64,000 bases of DNA from Saturnia japonica (Eukaryota; Arthropoda; Insecta; Lepidoptera; Saturniidae): assembly GCA_033032175.1 (NCBI GenBank), contig CM065323.1, forward strand, positions 12,400,001-12,464,000, in the 5' to 3' direction. The notes under the pieces are model-generated. The model made no database searches, was not told the DNA's origin, and saw only the letters and a list, made by a program, of their open reading frames with translations. Made by a program: the position numbers and the translations under genes. How positions within the stretch are numbered: the stretch's first letter is position 1; each line of letters opens with the position of its first letter. Positions 23,255 through 36,200 of the stretch are shown piece by piece.

Positions 23255-24265
23255 TTATTTATTTATTTGAGAAATTGCACAATAATGTATTACATTTAAA
23301 CTTAAAGCTAGTTTCCCACAAAACCGGTTTAGCGGTTTGACTGTGGGCGATTCGCGTAAGTAATAAACAAGTTATGCCAAGTATTACATTATAAACCTAA
23401 TAAATATTTTTTAATTTTCTTTTTAAATCTATTAAAATCTAATTCCTTCCGGATATCCGCCGGCAGGCTATTTAGTAAGTAGGGTACGCGTTTATTAAGT
23501 GTTCTATCGCCGTAGTAGTTACCTACTCTCGGCACAATATACCTACCGTCAGACATCGACCGGGTATTATGACTATTTGTTATCAGAGATAAGTCATGGT
23601 CCCGCCTGGTATGCTGGTTAATAAGCAAAAGATATTTATGTTTTAGGCTGACAGGCAAGAAACCACATATTTTAAATAGTTTTCTATAATCACCCTTACA
23701 ACTGGCTTTAGTCTTTTTTGTTACCATTAGCTTTAAAAATCTTATTTGCAAAGTTTCCAATTTATCCAAATATATTTTAAATGTTAATCCATAACTGTCA
23801 AGACCATAACCTATCACTGACTCGACTAGTGTGAAATAAAGACATCTCAAAATATTAATAGGAACTCTGAAACTTAGGTGATAGAATTTACCAAGTAATA
23901 TTCTTAATTTAGCACAAATATAATCTATATGTTGAGACCACGAGAAGCTATTATCTATTTTAACACCGAGGAAAGTAACTGAATTTACATTTTCTATAGG
24001 TTTACATTTACAGCTTATTTTATTGTTATGTATACACGAGTATTCGTGAGCAAACAAGTCTAGAGGTGAGATAAAAAGTTGTGTATAAGGTGAGCGGATA
24101 ACCAAAAGTTTAGTTTTTTCGGAGTTTAAAAAGATTCCATTATCATGCGACCATTTGACTACTGCATCGATATCATTTTGAATTAGCTGGTAGGTTTCCG
24201 TGATGTCCGTGCCAGCCCGCAGCACACACAGGTCGTCGGCATACATGTATGCGGTGCAATGCTAT
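23255..24265 (-). mobile_element. 5'-truncated LINE inserted just upstream of gene B
   Basis: Minus-strand LINE. The 3' tail is an (AAATA)n-like run at about 23255-23275 and the 5' end breaks off near 24265, about 90 bp before the TATA box of gene B. Everything upstream of the RT catalytic box is missing. Confidence 0.85.
23389..24246 (-). CDS. LINE reverse transcriptase, C-terminal half
   Basis: 285 residues, starting inside the catalytic box (MYADDLCVL, intact YADD). It is followed by NSEKTKLLVIRS, the FLGVKID box and VESVIGYGLDSYG, and ends LDFNRFKKKIKKYLLGL. This is the palm/thumb and tail of a Jockey/CR1-type RT. The frame has no stop, so the insertion is fairly young, but it lacks the fingers and the endonuclease and cannot act on its own. 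The N-terminus is set by 5' truncation, not a real start codon. Confidence 0.88.
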   Translation of the reverse strand: MYADDLCVLRAGTDITETYQLIQNDIDAVVKWSHDNGIFLNSEKTKLLVIRSPYTQLFISPLDLFAHEYSCIHNNKISCKCKPIENVNSVTFLGVKIDNSFSWSQHIDYICAKLRILLGKFYHLSFRVPINILRCLYFTLVESVIGYGLDSYGLTFKIYLDKLETLQIRFLKLMVTKKTKASCKGDYRKLFKICGFLPVSLKHKYLLLINQHTRRDHDLSLITNSHNTRSMSDGRYIVPRVGNYYGDRTLNKRVPYLLNSLPADIRKELDFNRFKKKIKKYLLGL

Positions 24266-24355
24266 CTATCTTCTATATATTATATAACGTTAGTTCAATT
24301 TAATAAACTGCTGACATCATAGGAAAAACCTACATAAATGTTGTTCCCAGTGAAC

Positions 24356-24392
24356 TATATATAAACCGCTTTCTAGTAAAATTGATTTCATA
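24356..24392 (+). promoter_or_regulatory. Putative core promoter of gene B
   Basis: TATATATAAA at 24356-24365 with an initiator-like TTCATA about 30 bases downstream (A at 24390), 38 bases before the ATG. The spacing is right for an insect TATA promoter. DNA further upstream is replaced by the LINE. Confidence 0.5.
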
Positions 24393-24427
24393 AATTCTGT
24401 TAGGCGCTCACCCGCAACGCGGAAAAA

Positions 24428-27400
24428 ATGTTTCCGCGAATATATTTAGTTATTCTACTTATAGTTTTCAAAGTGTTGAAGTCATCATGTGAGGGTACGA
24501 GCAGTTTGACATTCGTCATTGATGACACTCTATCTATGATACATGCTATAGAACAAGTTAAGAAACAGGTTGACCTGATTATGAACGTAGCCTTAGAGGA
24601 GAAGTCAACTGAAATTAAAGATTTCGTTCTCGTCACTTTTAAAAATGAAGGTAATATATCTAATAAAATAATTATAATAATATAACAAGCAATGTTTCTT
24701 AAATTAACTTTTATTAAGCGAAAATTGTAGAAGCTATTTTTTAGTAATTGTGTTGAGCTTCGTTACAGTATCCTATGATAGTATAACTGCCTTTCACCTT
24801 GCTAATTATAAAGATTCTAATTTAAAAATCACGCTGTTATTATAGAAAAAAGTATAAAATAACCTTTAACAAACATACGTGTGTAAATGGGTGAAAAATA
24901 TTGAAATATGCCATTACATTCATATATAATAAATATAAAGTTCATATTACCGTATAAAAACGTTCCGTATTTAATCAATCAATTAACTTAGAGATATAGG
25001 TATATAAAAAATAAGCAGCCATTGAGGACTGCCTATAGACGTGAATTAATTTTAATACTAAAAATTAAAATTTCATAATTTGTAAATTAAAATCTTTAAC
25101 ATCAGTCTGGTTTTCACATTTATCAGCACCTTGAGAAAAATTATATACATTTTTGTATTGTTAATATACTATATACTATATATTATTTACTAGCTGTGCC
25201 CCTCGGTTTCACCCGTGTTTTTATGCTACCAGTTGTCCAGAGGTTACCGTGTTTAAACAAAAACAAACAAACAAAACTCGTCCGCTTTACAAAATTATTA
25301 ATAGTATAGATATACACAGATTGATCTCGGACCACGACAAACCAAAAGAAAATCATAGATGGTTTTTTATTTCTCACTGACTACACTATTAGCCTAAGGG
25401 GCCCTAAAGAGATAGAGTCACTGATGGCTTTGACAGCTTCACCAGGCTTGGGGGCGAGCGCTTAAGGCATTCAGGCCCGAAAGTGTGTGCAACACACGCA
25501 CAAAGGTGCCAAAGTGGCCGGACGTCGGTTTGGGCTGTTACCGCGATTGTGAAAAGGTCGCGAACTGACTAATTCCATATCCGTAGAAAATTCGAGCTAA
25601 ACTAACGCATACATATATACATATCCCTGCCTCCTGGGAGAAAGGAATGAACATGTGTATATGTATTTAGTATTCTGGAAACATGATCGAAAGTAACTAT
25701 CGTAAAAAAAAAAGGTCCCTTACAGAATCTATGTACTTATGTGGTGTGCACGTATGTATGTACATATTTTGTGTAATGATGTGTGTGGGTAGCTACGTGA
25801 TTGCAAGTGCAGTGTCACCTATATCGCGTGAGCGGCTTCATGACTCAAGGGTTCTACATCGAGGGCACGGACCTAGGCTTGAGTTGCTGCAAGAGAGGGA
25901 GGACGTGACGGGTTTGCGGGAGCGAAATTAGCCGCCCGTCCCCTACGGATGGAACGGTGGTTCCGCGGGCGTGGGTGCGAGCACGCTTTGTTTGAACAGA
26001 CGGTGAAGTAGTATTTGTATATTTCTTCGCTTATAAACGGGATCGGTGAAGATATTCGCGGCTGGAGTTGTTCGCGGGGGATATTCGGTTTTGGGGTGTA
26101 ACTCGCAGCGGCTTTCACCAACAAATTCGTGTGATTCGACGCAGTATCGAAATACGATCCCGTAAGGTATGTAATATACGGTTCGACTGAGGGAAGTTCC
26201 ATATCTTTATGGAGGTCTTCCTGTCGAACGTACCAAGGAGCTTTGTTAATTTTACGTAAGAATCGGGTTTGGAGGATTTGGAATTTGTTAATGTTGATCT
26301 TTGACGTATGTGCGAATGTGGCACAGCTTTAATGTCATGATAGGATGGACACATTGTCTTGCATAATGTAAGCTTATGTCTCAGGAACAATTTGTTTAGT
26401 ATCAAGAGGTGCAGTCTATGTGTATTGTAAATCATCCCTTATTTTTTAAAACGCGAAACACTGTTATTTCTCCCTAAAAGCATAAATATGAATTTTCATA
26501 TCCCTAAAATTAGAAATAGTGGGTTCTTCATACAATCTTTCATCCCCTATTTCACCTCTTAAAGTTTTATTTTCACGACATAAGGTAAGCCAATGTCTTT
26601 CTTCAAGGTCCAATATAACTCTATACCAAAATTCATGAAATTTGGTTTGATGCGTTCTTCCTATAAACCTTCATCGCCTATTTCAGGGCGTGAAATGCAA
26701 GAGACAGGACAAACAGAGTTACTTTCGCATTTATAATATTAGTATGGATTATCCATTTCAATATGCTGTCATTCTGTATGGTGTCAGTAAATTACCCAAT
26801 AGCAGAATAACGACAACAGTTTATAATAATAAATTTTTGAAATTAATTCTCTCTCTCTCTATACCTTTCTTTGTTTCTCTTTAACTGATACTTTAGCATG
26901 GTAAAAATAGCAAAAGATCGATTTCTGTGGTGTCTGTTTTGTTTTTTATAATAGAATTTTTTACATTGTTAACACAAATTTGAAAAGCGAATAAAAGAAG
27001 GTCGATTTTTTGGAGAGATCGATCTTTTAGACCTCGATTTATTGTGAATCGATACATCAGAGTTTGATTCGAATCGACCTTTTACGAAATGAATTGCCTA
27101 GCAGTGATGCGGCACTCGACTCCCTTGCGTGGAAATATCCAACCTAGGGTGACCCCTTATTAATATAATTTATTATATAGATGTAAGGTCGACTCATACT
27201 GGATATCTCCAAATTTTCTGAAACTGTACATTTTTTAACTTTATGTACACTTTCAAACATCATAATTTTACATATCAGTTTCAAAGTTTCAGCCAATTAA
27301 ACTGAAGAGCTATTTTATCGCATTTTTATCCAACAAATGTTCGACGTGATTTTTAAAATCGATATAACTTTTTTATTTATGAATTTATTGAAATAAAATA

Positions 27401-28250
27401 TACACTAAATGTTAAGTGAACCTTACCAGAATATATTAGTGAAAACCGTTTCCAAATCAGTTAAGCCGTTTCTGAGATTAGCGCGCACAAAAGTTGGCAA
27501 ACAGACAAACAGACAAAAATTCTAACAATCATTGTTTTGGGTTCTCCTGCGTTGATAGAGACCCCCAGTAATAGTTTTTCTCATATATCTTCTATGTACA
27601 GACATCGATCAGTTACGTTTTTATTATATGTATAGAAGATAGATATAGATAGAAGAATAAGAAGAAGATAGATATAGATACCCTTTTTCACTATGTGATT
27701 AATATAAGACATAACTTGTAATTACATGAATTTCAATGAACTTAAGTTCACCAGTTCAGTTGAGTAGTTCACGTATGCGATATGCTGTCACATTCTGTTA
27801 GTTGGAAGTAATGTTCTGTTTCATTCAAACTTTCGGTTGATTTACCTTACGAATTTAACGATATCTCTTCATCTATCTTGTTCGGCCACGTCTACCTCAG
27901 TCTAGTGTACTCATGTAATGCAGTATATAGATCAGATTTAATCTGATACATGTTATAATGAGTGTTACATAAAATTAATTTCATTTCATATGGTATTTTT
28001 TTATTTTGTTGCAGCCTTAACCTTCGTAAATAAAACTAGCGATCGTTCAAAGTTTAAAACCTTTGTGAACACTTTACGGGCACTTCATTATGAAAGACAT
28101 TACTGTCCTGAGATGGCTATGGGTGGAACTAAGCGTGGTCTGGAAGAAAGTAGCCCTGGTTCTTATGCATATGTATTTACAGACAACGCAGCTAATGATT
28201 ATAATGACTACCAGCTGGTAATCGACCTCTGCCAACGTAAACAAATCCAG
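24428..28250 (+). CDS. Gene B: hemicentin-like protein, first two vWA exons only
   Basis: Exons 24428-24650 and 28015-28250, with GT-AG junctions in phase 1 and then phase 0. They encode 153 residues. A signal peptide (MFPRIYLVILLIVFKVLKSS) is followed by a vWA domain with the metal-site motif FVIDDTLSM (D-x-T-x-S as in hemicentins) and the second metal aspartate in VFTDNAAND. Exon 1 is 223 nt, as in C and D; exon 2 is 236 nt against 230. The expected third exon (homologue of 48557-48679) was not found between 28250 and the gap at 30099; that stretch is filled with LINE debris. Either the rest lies in the gap or B is a 5' gene fragment. The ATG is chosen because a signal peptide follows and the exon length matches its paralogues. 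Confidence 0.78.
25376..26440 (-). mobile_element. LINE family L2, copy 2 (5'-truncated, decayed)
   Basis: Minus strand. The C-terminal RT region is readable in pieces at 26435-26115 (KLTLCKTMCPSYHD, FDRKTSIKIWNFPQ) and 26202-25873 (YFDTASNHTNLLVKAAASYT), matching the end of Jockey-type RTs but with frameshifts. Its 3' untranslated part (25376-25870) matches 28440-28960 in reverse, including the gcgctcgcccccaag phrase shared with 9731. Confidence 0.8.
26450..26745 (+). repeat. RTE-like 3' tail
   Basis: Phrases such as aaattcatgaaatttggttt and gttactttcgcatttataat followed by attagtatgga are characteristic 3' ends of RTE-type LINEs and their SINEs. Confidence 0.6.
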
Positions 28251-28419
28251 GTTGGTCACAATGTTTTTATACAATAACAAAATTATATTCATATAATATG
28301 TGACATCACACATTGGAAGAACCTCAACTTACTCTACGGCACATAACATCATACAATCGCTTGCGGTAGATTGGCAGTGCGGCCTCGATGCTCCTATAAA
28401 GCGCAGAGTGATGGTGTGT

Positions 28420-28965
28420 TAGGGTTCGCTTTTGTTATTAGGCCTGTTTCTCTCGGTGTAGAACTCTTGAGTCTCATGCAGACGCTCGCTCGATACAAGT
28501 GACACTACACTTGCAATCACTAGCTACTAACATACACTATTACAAACAATATGTTCATACATACGTGCACACCACATGGGTACATAGTTTCTGCAAGGGA
28601 TTTTTTTTTTTCATCTTTTTTTCGATAGTTTAGACCATGTTTACACTAAATTCATAATATACACAAGTTCCTTCCTCCCAGGAGGCAGGGTCATGTATAT
28701 GTGTATGCGTTAATTTAATTCAAATTCTTATGGATAGAGAATTAGTCAGATCACGACTTATTTGCAATCGTGGCAATAGCCCAAGTTGAGATCTGGCTAC
28801 TTTGGCATACTTGCGCACGTGTTGCCCATGCTTTCGTGGTTGAGCACCTTAAGCGCTCGCCCCCAAGCCCGTTAAAGCTGTAAAAGCAATAAACAGCTCT
28901 ATTTATTTAAGGCTCCTCAAGCTAACAGTGTAATCAGTTCCAATTTAAAAAATCAGCAGAATCAG
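28420..28965 (+). mobile_element. LINE family L2 3' end, copy 3
   Basis: Plus-strand copy of the L2 3' untranslated region, reverse-complementary to 25376-25870 (cacttgcaatcactagctac, tcctcccaggaggcaggg, agcgctcgcccccaagccc). It ends near aatcagttcc at about 28943 followed by an A-rich stretch. Confidence 0.8.
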
Positions 28966-29239
28966 CTGTGTTAAGTGGTCCTAAGCAATCAATATTTTAT
29001 GCAAATGTATAAATTATCCTCAAATCTCGTCCATGTGAAGAGCATAACTAACTACTTTTGTATGTTATTTTTGTTGGAGGTAATCTCTCAAGCCATTAAT
29101 CCGATTCTATAATAAAAGTTCTTTCACTGGTAGAAAGCTACACTTCAGCTAATAGTTACTAACCATGGAGGCCAGGAGAACCATCTCTATGTATGTAAGT
29201 GTCCGTCGAAAAGCGTCAATTTAGGGTGGCGTCATGGTA

Positions 29240-29690
29240 ACAAATGCGTGAAAGATAGCGCCAAAACCTTTTTTTTTTATTTTCACAAACTCAGACATCT
29301 TTTCACTCCACAGACTTTTGCCATTATTGTTCAATTTTTTTTTAGTTTTAGAACAGTAAAAGCTGTAAAACCACGAAAAAGCGTCATTCCCTCTTGCTAC
29401 GCATTTTGGTGGGTTTTGAATTGTCATTTGCTACTTACATCTGGACACTCTTATAACCTGTACCCTCCATATGTCCTAGCTATGGTTAGTCACTGGCTTT
29501 GTACAATTTTCATATTTCCTCTACTAAATTCATTTCTTCGATTCATTCTAGTTACACTACACATCCATCTTTGCCACATGTTTTTCTTCTTCCATCTTTC
29601 ACCCACCCATCTTTTCGTCGCCCACCACTCAGATCCATACCGGTCTTATAATGGTTTTTTTTACATATTTGGTACATCTGTGTACCACTG
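29240..29690 (-). pseudogene. RTE-type LINE reverse-transcriptase C-terminal remnant
   Basis: Minus strand, in broken frames: YRSEWWATKRW, then CSVTRMNRRNEFSRGNM. This is the 'G-x-E-x-W-x-x ... VTRxDRxRNEYIRGS' region of insect RTE-like RTs. The 148-residue plus-strand frame at 29248-29694 is its shadow. Confidence 0.5.
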
Positions 29691-30098
29691 GTGAACCATG
29701 AGACCTACCGCCATTTCATCATGTTTATGATCAATGAACCGAAGTACCGAAAATTAGAGTCGGCTGGTAGGGATACGTACACCATTTTTTTAGAGTTTTT
29801 ACAATAATACAGTAATATTAAAATAACTTATGCTTGTAACTATGGATGGACGTCATGCGTATGTATATATGTATGTGTGTATAATGTATGCATTGAAATT
29901 ATAATATACTAGAGCTGAGCTTGCGACTCCGCACAGGTTTTCACTACGCAGTAGTTATTTAGAACCAATATACGTAGTTTATTAATTGCGGAATGGCATT
30001 TATTTCCCATGTACAATTTTCCTCAAAATCAGTCGAAAATTATTATTCTATTCTACGGTTTCTATAGCCTTACAATTATGGCATGACCGTGCGCTTTA

Positions 30099-30198
30099 NN
30101 NNNNNNNNNNNNNNNNNNNNNNNNNNNNNNNNNNNNNNNNNNNNNNNNNNNNNNNNNNNNNNNNNNNNNNNNNNNNNNNNNNNNNNNNNNNNNNNNNN
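30099..30198. other. Assembly gap, 100 N
   Basis: Exactly 100 N. Gene B enters from the left and gene C from the right, and both stop here unfinished. Confidence 0.99.
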
Positions 30199-30240
30199 GT
30201 TGCAATAGCGTTAATACATTATATGCAAGAAATTTGTTAC

Positions 30241-33200
30241 TTCTGTAGTCAATAAGAGCCCGTTGTCTTCTTTCCATTGTATTTTCGGTTTTGGGTACCC
30301 GTGGACTTTGCAGGCGACAGTCAAATTTCCACCATACTCAACCACACCTATCTCCTCCTTGATAATCGTCGAGCTAGGTTTTGTCCATGTTGCGCTTGAT
30401 TCTATAAATAAAAACCATAATTATATGAGAGTACAATGATTTTCAGGGCTATTCTGATTCTTAATTAAGCATAAATTGCTTTACGATACTTCGGTAACTA
30501 ATAATATATTACATTTATTTGGGTTGTACAATGAAAGAAAATTACATTAAGGTCATCAACGTTTAGTTTGCAAAATTAGTGCTGTTTAGAGAACCAGGTA
30601 GAAACAAAGAGTAACATTTTGACGTATCATCCCTTAAGTCCTTTTTTGTGTTTTATACTATAGTTTTTTCTTTTCTTCGTGAAAGGAAAAGCCAACAGTA
30701 TTTAGACCAAGCTGCTAAATTAAATGATGTTTTATAATAGGTACATGTTTAGGTGACATTTATATAAAGAACGAAGCCATGTCTTCTGTTTCTCCTTTTT
30801 CGTAATTTTCTAGTATCAATGTTTTTATCCTTCGTAGTATCTTCTAATTTTGAAATTTAGTTCAAACAAGGTGGTGGCCCCTTTATTAGATTTATCTAAG
30901 GGATTTTTTGTGGCAACACGTATGTGGCATGCTTCACGTATGCAAATATATCACGCAAAACGCCACCAATATTAGATAATATGAATGTTAGTGAATTTAG
31001 TTAGACTGTAATGAAGACTGTAAAATAAATAATAATATATTAATAAATAAACTGCCTCGTTAGCCTAGCGGTCGTTAGCGCGACTGCTATGAGCGAAGTC
31101 CTGGGTTCGAATACCAGGTCGAGCAAAGTGTTATTCGGTTTTTCCTATGAATTTCTCAGTAGCAGCTCGGAGTTTGGTTTCATGCCCGAAAAATGGCAAT
31201 AGGCTCGCCCTCTAATAAATGGGACCTAAAAACATACTCGGCGAATTGTGGGTGTACATTAGTACACCTCTGCCTAACCCTTTGGGGAATACAGGCGTGA
31301 TGGTATGTAATGAAGACAGACAGATAAAAAGCTTTTTCGTAGTCAGTGTCCTTCATATAGTATATCTATCAAAAAAAAAAAATACATGTTCAGACAGAAC
31401 TACAGATATATTTATATAGATTTAAAAGCCAGACTCAGAAAGGGTCGTGATGTTACACAGCCTATAACCTTCCTCAATAAATAGACTATCAAATGTAAAA
31501 ATCTGACTGGTACATCCAGAGATTAATTCGTTAAAAAACAATATCTTGATCTTTATAATATTTGTATAGATTTAACACCCAGATACAGAACTAACAATTG
31601 AGATTATCACATAATAGTTTACGCTGTGCAGGGTTTAACTTGCAGCCTAATCTATACAATTAATAAAATTGAAGTGTCTGTTTATAATGTAAAAATAACA
31701 ACTTTTTACTAAATGCATATAAAATTATAAACGAAACCTATAACAAAAAACAAATTTTAAAATTTTCGTCCGTCTCTCTGTCTGTTTGTTCCGGGTAAAA
31801 CCCGAAACGGTTCGACCGATTTTGACGGGGCTTTCACTGATAGCTGATTTTATAGGGAGTAACTGAGGCTACTTTTATATTAGAAATAGAATTGGGGTTC
31901 CGCAAAAATAAAATTTTTTATATGTTTTTGTGTTTCCATATACGCGGATATCGGAAAAGCTGTGTAATCCTATTAGTAATATACTCATCGGATATATTAC
32001 TTAGCTAGGATTATAATAATACTGATTAATGTTTATATATTTAATGTTGATCAATTAACTAATAAAATAAAATAAAAAAGTTGGACGTCACGGGACGCCC
32101 GGCAGATGGGTAACATCTTAGTGAATATTAAAAAAAACATCGGGTGATCCCGAAACAAGACAAACCAATAAAAAGTATTTGTGAAGGTGTTTATTTTATT
32201 ACTATGCCTATTGTGGTCGCGATCCCTACCAACCGATTTTAATCAATCCATGTTATAACATGAAACTTTTGAATGATCCAGCCTGTCTAGAAAAAAGAAC
32301 AAACTCGGCTCCACACCGACAACGTTTGGACCAACGCATCAGCACGCCAACAGTCACCAACCTTGGAGCGAAAGCGTCGTGTCACACAATTGTATGTTTC
32401 ACAGAAAAATAAATGTTGAACAACCAGCCAAGTCTACAGTTTCAATTTATTACGTTTAAAAATCCGACATAGTATTTATCTATTTAGCTCGAGAATTTTT
32501 CAGTGATTACTGCAGACCGTATCGGTGTTCGCTTCTGTCCTAGTATTGAAATATATTTTTTATATTACACAGTTTAATTCACCATCACAATCCCAAAACA
32601 CAACACAATCAATTAATAACTTACCTAATTTCTGTGGAATAAGAGACTTTGTCGTGGCCAACAGCTCATGTTTGTTGAAATTATTATAACCGGTTATCTA
32701 AAACAACAATTAAATTGTTAAAAATTATAATAAACTAACTGTTACATGAACAAGCAATGAAAAGCGACGGAAATCAAATGCTTAGTTGGTGACCTATTTA
32801 TATTTTATATACAGTGTAAACTCTTTATAACGAAACTCAAGGGACTGAGTATTTTTTGTCGTTATAGAGAGTTACCGTTATATGGAGTGAACAAAAAAAC
32901 AACCAAATTAACAAGAATTTTTAATATGTATGTCTTAGATAATAAATGCTTATAAATTATTGTTTACACATATAGTCTGATAACTTTGTCTGACGTTTTT
33001 TGTATTATTTTTTGTATTATTTTATGTATTCTATTCATATCTAATCTAACACTAATGGCTTTCCTTTTACTGGCCATGTTAACAAGTTAAAGTAGGTTTA
33101 CGACTGATAATACGATAGGTACCCAGTATTCTTGGTCGAAGACCATCACTTCCGAGAAAACAATGCGTCATACTGCACGTGTTCAAGGCAATTAAGGATA

Positions 33201-36200
33201 ACAAAAGCTAGACCGACCTCGGATGTTTCGGAGCTTCAAAGTCTTTGTTTTCTGATATTAAACAATAATACCGATAATAAATATTTACTGTCTAAAAATA
33301 TGAACACACTTCTTCGTAATAGAGAATGGCGTATCGCTATAAAGAGTGTTTCAATATGTGGGTTTTAACGCAAATCATCAAAGTTGGGCTCACTTCAATG
33401 TTATAGGGAGTTTATCGTTATAAAGGATAACGTTATAAAGAGTTTAACCACTGTATATGGAACCAGTTATATTGAAAAATTACAGTACCTACTAATAAAA
33501 TTAGCTTAATATTCGTAGTGGCGATATAATAAAATATATAGATATTTTAGATAATAGTTAAGACTTGTTTTTATATTGGAACTAAATATGCTTGTATATT
33601 AATTCCTATTCAATTTTATTTTAGAGCCAAACAAGGTGGTAAAGCTTAAACAGTTGCAGCACCAGTTATGTGTACAGTGGTTTTTTTTTTTTTTTTTTTT
33701 TTTTTAGAACTGACTACACTGTTAGCCTTAGGGGCCCTATCGTCAAACAGAGCCGCTGCGGCTTTTACAGCTTCACCGGACTTGTCTGTACAGTGGTGCA
33801 GTGCCGCGCCAATTTATACTGGTGGCATTGTATCTACCATCAGGTAATAAGTTTAACCTGTGACGGCCCTGTGATATAATTAGACATTTTATACTATTCA
33901 TGCGACGGTTGCAGAATTGTGAATGAAAACAATTGCCATTCTTTAAAGTGAGATAACATTGTATAGATAAACTAAACTTACTGAAATTCGATAAACTTTT
34001 TCACTCTCCACAAAGGCCTTTGCTATATACGTTCCTGGCTTTTCAGTTTCTTCTAACTTTAGTTCGGTTTTAACTTCACCATCTGTAAACTCCATAGTTA
34101 CTGGTATGAATGATGTATCCAGTAAGCTGATAAGGATATAATTGATCTTTTCTGTAACAAATTCTTCGTTTTAAAGTCATGAATAGAATCATTATGGTCT
34201 AATATTAGGGCCAGTAGATAATAACAAATATAACCAAAAGCAAAAAAATATAGCCATTAGGAAAATTAAAAATTATAGACATTTGACGGATCAAAATAAC
34301 AAAATGTTATTCATAGGAAACATAAGAAGAAGTCAAAACCGGTGTAGATTCACCTAGTACCTATGAAAAATGCTTGATGATTAGGTGTAATCAAAACATC
34401 ACCTGGCATAGGTCTAGCACTTGTTTCCAGCAAGTGTCTTGGTTGTTTCGTAGAAAACCCATAATCGTATGGTAAAACGTGTCTTCTATACAAAGTCGCT
34501 GAAGTGGTACCCTGACAAGTAATGTAAACCGTGTAATCACCGACGTCTGGTCTCAGCAAACGTAACACCTGTTAATGCAGACGTATTATGAAAATGCAAT
34601 TACCTTGACATCACACGAATAAACAAATAACTTATAGAGTGTGTGTATGGTAATCAATATGACCTTTATCAAAGCAGAACTTTCTTCTGCAAAACATTAA
34701 AATTAGTAGAAAGTTATGAGTCCTTTACGATGACAGTAATTGATATTGTTTTGAAATAAAACATATATTCCGTGTACTTTGAAAACTCTAGCTTCATATA
34801 TATTGTTTAGATGGGATGTTATAGACAAATGTTAAATTCAAGTAAAGTATCAGTCCAGAACATTGTTGATTCAGTTAAATAAATAAATGTATAACGGACT
34901 AGGAAACAATTTTTGTATCTTAACGCAGAATCTGGAATTTACTTCGATGATCGATAGTAGATTGAACGAAGTTTCTTTTTACAGGTTTTAAACGCATCTT
35001 TTATTTATTCACACTATCTACAGTGGTTTATACCTAAATCGTTAATTTGTATCTGTAAAGGTGACGGATACTCTTTCATACAATCGTGGGCTAGAAAATA
35101 AACCTAGATCGAAAAGGATGAAAATGGTGTCAATCAATAGCTAAAAATCTTTACTGATCTTTTCGTCAATTTTGACAATCAGAGAGCTTAGTTTTAGGAT
35201 ATTTCGTAAAAGTGAGGTTATGTATCGAGTTATACTAAAAGAGATGATTTTGAAGCTGTGATTAGTATTTTTATATAGATAGATAGGTTTAATGTTATTA
35301 GGTACATATATGTCCTATTGAAAAGTCGTGGTAACCGTTTTTTTTACTCCCCACTCTTGGCCAGCTCTGGGTATTAATTACATCAAAGGCTCTATTATGA
35401 ATGAGCATTCGTATTCGTAATTTGATTATGAATTATCACTCATAATCGAGATATCTCGATTATATAAATCATTCACAATCGCCCCCCTCTAATACAAAGA
35501 TAACGACGCATCGGAATAATACAGATCGATTAAAAAGTAACTAATAAATTGAAATGTAAACACGAATCATATACATAAGTTCTATATATAAATAAAGATT
35601 TATGATTTTTAGAACTTTTAGTCTATCCATTCTATGTAATTAATTTAATTGTTTTGGTTAAAATAATCAGCTGATGTTAGCATTGCACTATTTTATACTT
35701 TAACCTTTACTTATACCTTAACTTACTTTTTAGTTTCTTATTTTGTAGATTGTAAATTGTGTTAATATTTTGCATTTTTGAATATAAAAATATAATCATT
35801 TTTTTGTGCATATACTTCATCTTGTTCGATCACAGCCCAGAAATACCAGTCTCCTTTGGTGTATTCCAAAGTGATCTCCAACACGACCCATACTTGAATC
35901 CCACTCGACCAATTGCGTACTAACACGACAAGTATTACAACAATTAAAAGAGAAGATTTAATACTTACCAAAGTAATCTTTGTGTCTATTATTTTTTCGG
36001 TTCTAGGCGCTTGGCCTTGATAGTTTAAGATTTGAACCTGCGGCCGATCACCAGACACGACTACCATGAAATCCGTTGTGAACGTGTCTATTATGAACTG
36101 CGAATGGAAAAAAAAATTATGCTGTCTAGAATGCCTTTTTTATTATTTTAGACAGAAATTAAGGAGTTACATGACCTAAGTATGTGTTCCGTCATCTTAA

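Larger units (their letters stand above)
24651..28014. other. Gene B intron 1 (3.4 kb), repeat-rich
   Basis: Holds an RTE-like start (tagctgtgcccctcggtttc) near 25190, a minus-strand LINE at 25376-26440, an RTE-like tail at 26450-26745, a CT microsatellite at 26850-26863, a cluster of TCGAT motifs at 26914-27085, another RTE-type tail at 27420-27520 (cagacaaacagacaaa), and a GATA-rich simple repeat at 27630-27680. Confidence 0.6.
30402..32624. other. Gene C intron 8
   Basis: Contains a SINE at 31048-31330, partial repeat R1 at 31645-31925, and an unassigned stretch with GC-richer patches at 32085-32110 and 32290-32400. No other exon seen. Confidence 0.5.

Noticed and set aside
25683..25931. 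82-residue plus-strand frame
   Set aside because: Antisense to the LINE L2 3' region.
29248..29694. 148-residue plus-strand open frame
   Set aside because: The minus strand of the same stretch shows RTE-type RT remnants; the plus frame is low complexity.
31050..31125. Possible tRNA gene
   Set aside because: The boxes are present but the arms do not pair well, and the same head plus 200-bp body recurs at 55080, so it is a SINE.
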